Below, one piece after another: positions 8,479 through 15,092 of a DNA stretch of 64,000 nucleotides. The DNA is taken from positions 1 to 64,000 of the forward strand of contig DATMZF010000017.1 of assembly GCA_035560555.1 (NCBI GenBank), in the 5' to 3' direction. Both the position numbers and the translations under genes were made by a program. Origin of the DNA: UBA11090 sp035560555. GTDB taxonomy: Bacteria; Spirochaetota; Spirochaetia; Treponematales; Rectinemataceae. Position 1 is the first letter of the stretch. The number at the start of each line of letters is the position of its first letter. The notes under the pieces were generated by a model, which ran no database searches, had not been told where the DNA came from, and saw only the letters and a list, made by a program, of their open reading frames with translations.

Positions 8479-9686
8479 GCGACGCGGAAACTCCAGAAGG
8501 CGTGGAGGCTCTTGTAGGTCGCGACGCCCCCACGGGCAGGGTCGGCCTTTTCGCCTGCGCCGGCTATGATCCGGTCGCCCTCGATGAAGTCATTCTGGGG
8601 GCGGCCGATTATGCCGGTTTTCCCGACATCGCGGGGAAGCGGATACTCGTCAAACCCAATCTTCTCAAGGCGGCTACGCCGGACAAAGCCGTGACGACGC
8701 ACCCCGAGTTCGTGGCTGCCGTCCTGCGCTTCCTTTGGAAACGCGGGGCTTCGCGCGTGATGGTGGGCGATTCGCCCGGCTTCCAGAGCGGCCTCTCGGT
8801 GGGAAAACCGTCGGGCATCCACGAGGCGGCGATGAGCGGCGGGGCCGAATGGGTGGATTTCGCGCCGGGCAAGCCCAAGGCCGCGCCCGCCGCGCGGCTC
8901 GTGAAAAGCTTCGCCCTGGCATCGGTCCTGGACGAATGCGACCTCGTGGTGAACCTTCCCAAACTGAAAACGCATAGGCTCATGAATTACACGGGGGCGA
9001 TCAAGAACCTCTTCGGCCTCATTCCCGGTCTCGGAAAGAGCAGGATGCACCTGCGCTTCGCCGACAAGGAAAAATTCGGCACGATGCTGGTCGATCTCGC
9101 GTTCTCGATACCCCGCTGCTTCAGCTTCATGGACGGAATCGTCGCCATGGAAGGCGAAGGCCCGGGCGGCGGCGATCCCTTCCCCCTGGGCCTCGTCCTC
9201 GCCTCGGGCGATATGGCCGCCCTGGATTGGACGGCCGCCCAATGCATTGGTTACGATCCGCGAAGGCTTCCCTACATCGTCGACGCCATCGAGCGTACCG
9301 GACGAGCGAGCGCCGCGCCGGAGATCCAGGTAGGTCCGCGCGCCGTGGCCGAAGTGGCCGCGAAGAATTTCGCCCTCCTGCCCTACGGGGGCGCGACGGC
9401 CCCCGATATCGTGAAAATGCCCGGCTTCGCGTGGCGAGCCATCAGGCGGCTTCTCGCCGACAGGCCGATTTTCCTTCCGGAAAAATGCGTAGGCTGCCTG
9501 GCCTGCGTCAAGATATGCCCCGCGGGAGCGCTCGAACTCGGGAAAAACGCCAAGGGACAACATCAGATCCGCATAGATGACCAAGCCTGCATAACCTGCT
9601 TCTGCTGCCACGAAGTCTGTCCCGCGCAGGCCATCGCCGTCGGTCGGGTGCTCGCGAGGAGACCGATGGAGAAAAAGCGATCATGA
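8472..9686 (+). CDS. DUF362 protein with C-terminal 2x[4Fe-4S] ferredoxin domain
   Basis: The N-terminal 300 residues match the DUF362 family (KRILVKPNLLKAATPDKAVTTHPEF in part, VMVGDSPG, NLPKLKTHRLMNYTGAIKNLFGLIPG in part). The C-terminus has two ferredoxin clusters, CVGCLACVKICPAG and CITCFCCHEVCPAQ. The family is cytosolic and redox-related, but its reaction is not established. The start is GTG at 8472 or 8475, overlapping the PEGA stop. The 3' end overlaps the fumarase start by ATGA, so the two are translationally coupled. That suggests, without proof, a link to fumarase or its iron-sulfur cluster. Confidence 0.85.
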   Translation: MVSDAETPEGVEALVGRDAPTGRVGLFACAGYDPVALDEVILGAADYAGFPDIAGKRILVKPNLLKAATPDKAVTTHPEFVAAVLRFLWKRGASRVMVGDSPGFQSGLSVGKPSGIHEAAMSGGAEWVDFAPGKPKAAPAARLVKSFALASVLDECDLVVNLPKLKTHRLMNYTGAIKNLFGLIPGLGKSRMHLRFADKEKFGTMLVDLAFSIPRCFSFMDGIVAMEGEGPGGGDPFPLGLVLASGDMAALDWTAAQCIGYDPRRLPYIVDAIERTGRASAAPEIQVGPRAVAEVAAKNFALLPYGGATAPDIVKMPGFAWRAIRRLLADRPIFLPEKCVGCLACVKICPAGALELGKNAKGQHQIRIDDQACITCFCCHEVCPAQAIAVGRVLARRPMEKKRS

Positions 9687-11437
9687 GCCACCTCGACTTG
9701 AGCCGATTTCTGGATTTCGGGAACAAGGATCTGTACAAAAAGTTGGACATTCCCGCGCCCGGGACAAGCTCGGGGAAGCTCATCGTCGATTCGGACAGCC
9801 TCGCCAAGCTTTCCCGGATCGCCTTCTCCGAGATGGCCTTCAAGTATCCCCGGGGGCATCTGGAACTGCTCGCGGCGATTCTCGATGACGAGAAAGCCTC
9901 TAAGAACGAAAAATTCGTGGTGGAAACCCTGCTCAGAAACGCGGCCATTGCCGCCGAAGGCATACTGCCCATGTGCCAGGACACCGGCACCGCACTCATC
10001 TATGGATGGAAGGGTGGGGCGATCGAGACAAAGCCGTGGGAAGTCGACGGAGGGATTCCGGACGGCGGCACGTCCACGGCCGGCAACACGGCCGCGGACG
10101 GCAACACGGCCGCGGACGGCGGCAAAAACGAAGGTATCCCAGACGACGCCGGCGTCGCCGGGGATGGCGAAGGGCGCTCCGGCAAAAGCCCCGCCGCTCC
10201 TGACAACGATGACGCGGCCGCTCTCGCGCGCGGGGCCGCCGAGGCCTACGCCGAGAGACGACTGAGAAAATCCCAACAGGGCCCGGAAACCGCGCTCACG
10301 GAGCGGAACACGAAGGACAATCTGCCCGCCCTCGTGGATCTACGCGCCGTTTCCGGGAAGGAATACCGGTTCCTTTTTGCCGCCAAGGGCGGTGGATCGA
10401 CGAGCAAGACAACCCTGAGCATGGAGAGCCCGGCCATTCTGCGAAAAGAAGTCCTCGAAGCCATTCTGACGGCCCGGATAAGGGCCCTGGGCGCTTCGGC
10501 CTGCCCTCCCTACACGATCGCGGTCGCCCTGGGCGGCTCGTCGCCCTCCCAGACTCTCTACGCGATGGAGCTTGCGGCCTATGGAATCCTCGACGGACTT
10601 CCCGGAAAGGCCGATGCCGACGGATCGCCTCTGCGGAGCGCGGAATGGGAAGAGATAACCGCGCGGCTCGCGGCCGAATGCGGCACCGGCGCGCAGTGGG
10701 GAGGCAGACATCTCGCCCTTGAAACTCGCTTCATCCGCCTCGCCCGCCACGCCGCGAACCTGCCCCTCGCGGTCGGCGTCTCCTGTTCGGCGCACAGAAA
10801 GGCGCGAGGTTTTGTGGACGCGAGCGGCTGGTACATCGAGAACATGGAGGATGATCCCGGACGTCTTCTTCCGGCCAACAGCTCGATTCTCCCGGACGCG
10901 GTGGAGATCGATCTCGACGCCCCCACGCGCGAGTGGATGGAAAAGCTGCGCGGCGCGCCGGCGGGAACGGCCGTATCCCTTTCGGGAACGGTGACCGTGG
11001 CGCGCGACCTCGCCCACGCGAGAATCGCCGCGATGCTGCGGGACGGGAAGCCGATGCCTTCCTATTTTACCGATCACCCGATCTTCTACGCGGGGCCAAC
11101 GGACCCCGCGCCGGGCGCCGTGACCGGTTCTTTCGGTCCAACGACAGCCTCCCGGATGGACAGCTACATCGAATCATTCACGAAAAAGGGAGCCTCCCTC
11201 GTCACCATCGCCAAAGGCGCGCGGGGCAAGGAAGCGGTGGCCGCCATAGCCTCGGCGAGAGGCGTGTACCTCGCCTGCGTGGGAGGGGCCGCGGCGATCA
11301 CGGCCAAGGAGCACGTGATGGAGAGCAGGATTATCGACCACGCCGATCTGGGCATGGAGGCGGTGCGGCTCGTTCGCCTCAGAAAACTTCCCGCCCTCGT
11401 CGTGATTGACGCTCAGGGCTCAAACTTCTATCCTTGA
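9683..11437 (+). CDS. Class I fumarate hydratase, fused alpha-beta, with an inserted low-complexity segment
   Basis: Iron-sulfur fumarase converting fumarate and malate. The three expected cluster cysteines are visible: C98 in MCQDTGT, C274 in SACPPY and C368 in VSCSAHR. The spacing from C274 to C368 is 94, the same as in E. coli FumA, but C98 to C274 is 176 against 119 in FumA. The extra 57 residues fall at about 117-176. They are Gly/Ala/Asp/Asn-rich and include a twice-repeated six-residue unit. The C-terminal beta domain (GTVTVARDLAHARI, GPTTASRMD, ITAKEHV) is complete. It is ATGA-coupled to the DUF362 gene. Confidence 0.9.
   Translation: MSHLDLSRFLDFGNKDLYKKLDIPAPGTSSGKLIVDSDSLAKLSRIAFSEMAFKYPRGHLELLAAILDDEKASKNEKFVVETLLRNAAIAAEGILPMCQDTGTALIYGWKGGAIETKPWEVDGGIPDGGTSTAGNTAADGNTAADGGKNEGIPDDAGVAGDGEGRSGKSPAAPDNDDAAALARGAAEAYAERRLRKSQQGPETALTERNTKDNLPALVDLRAVSGKEYRFLFAAKGGGSTSKTTLSMESPAILRKEVLEAILTARIRALGASACPPYTIAVALGGSSPSQTLYAMELAAYGILDGLPGKADADGSPLRSAEWEEITARLAAECGTGAQWGGRHLALETRFIRLARHAANLPLAVGVSCSAHRKARGFVDASGWYIENMEDDPGRLLPANSSILPDAVEIDLDAPTREWMEKLRGAPAGTAVSLSGTVTVARDLAHARIAAMLRDGKPMPSYFTDHPIFYAGPTDPAPGAVTGSFGPTTASRMDSYIESFTKKGASLVTIAKGARGKEAVAAIASARGVYLACVGGAAAITAKEHVMESRIIDHADLGMEAVRLVRLRKLPALVVIDAQGSNFYP
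10082..10117 (+). repeat. 18-bp tandem repeat inside the fumarase gene
   Basis: Two identical 18-base units (10082-10099 and 10100-10117), coding GNTAAD twice, with a degenerate third unit upstream. They form part of the inserted low-complexity segment. Confidence 0.85.
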
Positions 11438-11443
11438 CCCGAT

Positions 11444-12628
11444 ATGACCATTGTCTCCACGATCGGGCGAGCGGGTTTAAAATTCTCTTCGGCCTATTTC
11501 CTCTATTTCGCGATTTGCGGGATTTCCTCGCCCTATCTGCAGATCATACTGAAGAAGATCGGCTACGGGCCGGCCGCCGTCGGCCTATTGCTGGGTCTGT
11601 ATGAGCTTATCGGCATTCTGGGCCCCATCGTCCTCGCGAGAAAGGCGGACGCGCTAGGCCGCTTCAACCCATTTCTCATGGGATCGGGCCTGGCCATCAT
11701 CCTCGGCGGATTTCTGCTGGTGGCCATACAATCGCCCCTGGCCACGGTGCTCGGCCTCGGACTGCTTTCGCTGGGGTTAAAGACGCCCGTACCCGTCATG
11801 GATACTTCCGTGCTGATCGCGCTGGACAAGGCCCGCGCGGCGGGACGGAAACCGCCCAACTACGGAACCTTGCGCGGCCTGGGGTCCATCGGCTACGTCA
11901 TCGTCGTGCTGATCGTTCAAGCGGTCCCGGGATTCGACGACAAACCGCCGATCGTCATGATCCTGGCGATGGTTGGCCTCACGCTGCTGTTTCTCCTTAG
12001 CCTTTCCTGGCTTCCCGAAACAGGAAGGGAGAAACCCGCCGGCGAGAGAGCGTCCGTGCATCTATCGTGGATCGATCCGACCTTCATCGCGGGCCTCGCC
12101 GTGATAGCGCTCGGCAGGCTCGCGCTAGCTTCCTACAACTCATTTTTTTCGCTGTACCTTACGGAATCGCTCGAATGGCACGCGATAGGGATCATGTCAG
12201 CCCTCGCCGCCACCGTGGAAATCCCTGCGATGATCGTGTCGTGGAAGTTCCTGCGCACGAAAAGCCCCATGGAAGTGATAAACCTCGCATCAGCGGCTAT
12301 CTTCGTCAGGCTGCTCATCTACGCGATTTTCCCGACCCGCGCCGGCGTCATCGCCGGCCAACTTCTCCATGCCATCTGCTATGGGCTCTTCCTGCCCGCT
12401 TCGGTGACTTTCATCAACCTCAAGACACCCCCCGGCGAAAGGACCACGGGCAACGCCTTACTCCTTGGTTTCGGCATGGGGCTTCCCGCCTTCCTGGGAA
12501 GCGCTTTTGGGGGACTTATCGTCGAAGCCGTGGGATATCGCTGGCTGTTCGCCATTTTCAGTTCTTTCGCCGTCGCCAGCATGGCGCTCTATCACCACCA
12601 TGGCGACACGTTGAGAGCCGTGCGCTGA
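11444..12628 (+). CDS. MFS transporter (MFS_1-like)
   Basis: About 394 residues with twelve predicted membrane segments in two halves and a central polar loop (residues about 190-205), the layout of major facilitator permeases. The GLLLGLYELIGILGPIVLARKADALGR stretch (quoted in part) covers TM2 and a motif-A-like loop. It resembles the phenylpropionate/nucleoside-permease type of MFS. It follows the fumarase gene by 6 bases, so it may carry a dicarboxylate or related compound, but the substrate cannot be read from sequence. It converges with the NUDIX gene with only 5 bases between. Confidence 0.82.
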   Translation: MTIVSTIGRAGLKFSSAYFLYFAICGISSPYLQIILKKIGYGPAAVGLLLGLYELIGILGPIVLARKADALGRFNPFLMGSGLAIILGGFLLVAIQSPLATVLGLGLLSLGLKTPVPVMDTSVLIALDKARAAGRKPPNYGTLRGLGSIGYVIVVLIVQAVPGFDDKPPIVMILAMVGLTLLFLLSLSWLPETGREKPAGERASVHLSWIDPTFIAGLAVIALGRLALASYNSFFSLYLTESLEWHAIGIMSALAATVEIPAMIVSWKFLRTKSPMEVINLASAAIFVRLLIYAIFPTRAGVIAGQLLHAICYGLFLPASVTFINLKTPPGERTTGNALLLGFGMGLPAFLGSAFGGLIVEAVGYRWLFAIFSSFAVASMALYHHHGDTLRAVR

Positions 12629-12633
12629 ATTCT

Positions 12634-13221
12634 TCAGTATGCGGCGATGCCGTTCAGCCTCATGCATTTTTCGGCGAGGAAGAGAGCCGTCGCCATGAGG
12701 GCGTGGCTGAGCTCGCCTTCGCCCATTCCCTCGTGGATGGCTTTCGCGGACATGAGCAGGGCGTCGACCACTTCATCCTCATCCAGATTCCTGTCCACTG
12801 CCGGGAAAGGATCGAGGGCCAGATAGACATGGAAGCGGTTGGATTGAATGGCTGGATTGGGGAATACCGTGCCCGCATGGTAGAGGACCGAAGGGATCCA
12901 TCCCGTTTCTTCGGCCAGCTCGCGAGCGGCGGCCTTTTCCGGAGATTCCCCCGCCTCTATGACGCCGCCAGGAAACTCCAGGCTCGATTTGTCCGAGCCA
13001 TGGCGGTATTGCCTGACCATAAGGAATTGCGCTTCCGGTCCTTTCCTCAGCAGCGGGACGACAACGGCCCAGTCCCTCGCCTCGAGCACCTGAAACCTGC
13101 CTTCCCTTCCCTCAGGTCCGGAGCTCCTCTGTTCGAACACCGAAAACACGGCGCCCCTGTAGACTTCCTCTTTGGAGAGTCTTGTCCACAAGAGAGCCCC
13201 CGAACCATCGCCAGCCACCAT
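12634..13221 (-). CDS. NUDIX hydrolase (ADP-ribose pyrophosphatase-like)
   Basis: A complete NUDIX box is visible (GGVIEAGESPEKAAARELAEE, then TGW), fitting Gx5Ex7REUxEExGU. The upstream strand pattern (AVVVPLLRKG ... FLMVRQYRHGSDKSSLEFPGG in part) is typical of ADP-sugar pyrophosphatases. The protein is cytosolic and about 195 residues, the usual length. The ATG at 13221 has AGGAGG six bases upstream. It is a single-gene unit on the minus strand. Confidence 0.9.
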   Translation of the reverse strand: MVAGDGSGALLWTRLSKEEVYRGAVFSVFEQRSSGPEGREGRFQVLEARDWAVVVPLLRKGPEAQFLMVRQYRHGSDKSSLEFPGGVIEAGESPEKAAARELAEETGWIPSVLYHAGTVFPNPAIQSNRFHVYLALDPFPAVDRNLDEDEVVDALLMSAKAIHEGMGEGELSHALMATALFLAEKCMRLNGIAAY

Positions 13222-13315
13222 AGCAGCCTCCTGAAGCCCTGATGGTACCGAGACGACGCCGACGCATCAAGCGCCTTTCCCAAAGGCATTCGCGACGCTG
13301 ACGCTCATTTCGATG

Positions 13316-13344
13316 TTGCGCGACCTCACCCGATGCGTTAGGAT
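13316..13344 (+). promoter_or_regulatory. Candidate promoter of the PAS gene
   Basis: TTGCGC (13316-13321), a 17-base spacer and TAGGAT (13339-13344) precede the ATG at 13351. The AGGA inside the -10 could instead be a Shine-Dalgarno, so the leaderless reading is ambiguous. Confidence 0.4.
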
Positions 13345-13350
13345 ACTTCC

Positions 13351-13707
13351 ATGGAAAAACTGCCTGCCCGCATCGCCGAGGCCATCGGCTCGATAGACGC
13401 GGCCATCACCATCTGTGACGCCGATTTCAAGCTTCTTTATATGAACGAAAAGTCCGCGCTGACGTTTGGGGGAAAGAGCGGGGCGCCGCTCATCAGGAGC
13501 AGCCTCATCGATTGCCATAAGCCTCGGTCGGTGGAAAAAATGAGAGAAATCCTCGCCTCGGGCAAACCCAATGTATACACAATCGCCAAGAACGGCATAA
13601 AAAAACTCATCTGGCAGGCGCCTTGGGAAAAAGATGGAACGATAGGCGGCCTCGTGGAGATTTCCATTCCTCTCCCGGAATCCCTGCCCCACTATGATCG
13701 AAGCTAA
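13351..13707 (+). CDS. Small PAS-domain protein
   Basis: A stand-alone PAS-like sensor fold of 118 residues (IDAAITICDADFKLLYMNEKSA in part is the typical N-terminal PAS strand-helix, and GTIGGLVEISIPL the last strand). There is no transmembrane segment and no output domain. Ligand-binding residues such as a haem His or flavin Cys cannot be assigned. The stop overlaps the following GT2 start by 14 bases, suggesting that it is made with, and may regulate, the glycosyltransferase. Confidence 0.7.
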   Translation: MEKLPARIAEAIGSIDAAITICDADFKLLYMNEKSALTFGGKSGAPLIRSSLIDCHKPRSVEKMREILASGKPNVYTIAKNGIKKLIWQAPWEKDGTIGGLVEISIPLPESLPHYDRS

Positions 13708-14764
13708 AATTCCCGGAATGAAAGAGCATCCGAGGGTCTCGATCGTCATACCCGTTTTCAACGAGGAAGAAAACATAGCCGCCCTCGCCGGGGCGCTCTC
13801 TGAAACACTCGTTGAAACGCTCACAAAAACGCTCTTAAGGGCGCCGATCACCGAGTTTTCCGCGGCGGGCAATGGGCGTCAGGCCGACGGCGGCTACGAG
13901 CTGATCTTCGTCGACGATGGGAGCGAGGACAGAAGCCTCGAGCTGCTCCGCGGCCTCGAGCGCGACGACCCGCGAATCCGCTATATCAGTTTCAGCCGCA
14001 ATTTCGGCCACCAGGCGGCCCTGAGGGCCGGCATGGAAGCGGCCGACGGCGATTGCGTCGTGATGATGGACGGGGATTTCCAGCACCCGCCAGCGCTGCT
14101 GCCGGCGATGCTCGCCGAATTCGAGAAGGGTTTCGACATTGTCGCGACGAAACGCCTGGAAGTAAAATCCGGCTCACCGGGGGAAACCCCGTATGCCAAA
14201 CGGCTGACGTCGCGGCTGTTCTATGCGTTGGCGAACGCGCTGAGCGATACCAAGATTGAGCCGGGGACGGCCGATTTCAGGCTCCTCTCGCGCAGGGCGA
14301 AGGATGTCATTCTCTCCATGAAGGAACACAACCTGTTTTTTAGGGGAGCCATCCCTTGGACGGGACTTCCGTCCACCGAAATAGCCTTCACGCCCGAGCG
14401 CCGTAAAAGCGGGAAATCCAAATACACCCTTTCGAAGATGTTCTCCCTCGCCCTCGACGGCATAACCTCCTTCAGCGTCAGGCCCCTGAGATTAACCTCC
14501 TTCGCGGGCATCGCCATCTCGGCGGCCGGTTTTCTCTACGCCATCTATGCCCTTCTCATCCGCTTGTTCACGGACAGAACGGTCGAGGGCTGGACCAGCA
14601 TCCTCATAAGCGTTCTGATCATTGGGGGGATCCAGTTGCTTTCCCTCGGCATCATCGGCGAATACTTGGGCAAGCTCTTTATGGAAACCAAAGGGAGGCC
14701 TCACTACATTGTAAAAGAGGCATCGCCTCCACGCGGCGCCGAGGCTTCCGGAGGCCGACCATGA
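13694..14764 (+). CDS. Polyprenyl-phosphate glycosyltransferase (GT2, DPM1/ArnC-like)
   Basis: Transfers a sugar from a nucleotide donor to a polyprenyl phosphate at the inner face of the membrane. The GT2 fold is seen in SIVIPVFNEEENI, the IFVDDGSEDRS donor-binding acids, SRNFGHQAALRAG, MMDGDFQHPP (DxD) and EIAFTPERRKSGKSKY, followed by two C-terminal membrane helices. A 25-30 residue insertion lies between the first helix and the IFVDDG strand. M1 overlaps the PAS gene; an in-frame ATG eight codons later is an alternative. The 3' end overlaps the next start by ATGA. Confidence 0.9.
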   Translation: MIEAKIPGMKEHPRVSIVIPVFNEEENIAALAGALSETLVETLTKTLLRAPITEFSAAGNGRQADGGYELIFVDDGSEDRSLELLRGLERDDPRIRYISFSRNFGHQAALRAGMEAADGDCVVMMDGDFQHPPALLPAMLAEFEKGFDIVATKRLEVKSGSPGETPYAKRLTSRLFYALANALSDTKIEPGTADFRLLSRRAKDVILSMKEHNLFFRGAIPWTGLPSTEIAFTPERRKSGKSKYTLSKMFSLALDGITSFSVRPLRLTSFAGIAISAAGFLYAIYALLIRLFTDRTVEGWTSILISVLIIGGIQLLSLGIIGEYLGKLFMETKGRPHYIVKEASPPRGAEASGGRP

Positions 14765-15084
14765 ATATCCTTTTTCTGACGGCCGGCGTCGCCTGCTCGG
14801 CCCTCGCCCAGATCGCGCTCAAGTATTCGGCCCGATTCGACGCCTGGGGCGGCAGATGGCTCCTCGTCATGGCCGCGGCCGCAGCGATGTACGGCGCGTC
14901 GTTTCTCATATATTCCTTCCTGCTGCGCAAGGAAGACCTAAGTAGGATAAGCCCTCTGATGACCAGCGCCGTCGCCTTCATCGTCGTCCTCGCCGGCACC
15001 TTGCTGTTCGGGGAAACCATGACGGCCCGGCGGGGAATCGGCATCGTTCTCGGTATGGCGGCCATCTTTCTTCTGGCCAAATAG
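14761..15084 (+). CDS. Four-helix EamA/SMR-like protein, probable lipid-linked sugar flippase subunit
   Basis: 107 residues with four predicted membrane helices. It resembles ArnE/ArnF and small multidrug resistance proteins (SALAQIALKYSARF, ISPLMTSAVAFIVVLAGTLLFGE in part). Translation is coupled to the GT2 by ATGA. With a polyprenyl-P-sugar synthase upstream and a GT-C-like protein downstream, the natural role is flipping the lipid-linked sugar across the membrane. That is inference from order, not from any substrate residue. Confidence 0.75.
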   Translation: MNILFLTAGVACSALAQIALKYSARFDAWGGRWLLVMAAAAAMYGASFLIYSFLLRKEDLSRISPLMTSAVAFIVVLAGTLLFGETMTARRGIGIVLGMAAIFLLAK

Positions 15085-15092
15085 CGGATGGC

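Noticed and set aside
13572..13579. TGTATACA inside the PAS gene as a GntR site
   Set aside because: It is inside coding sequence (codes VYT) and far from any promoter; probably chance.
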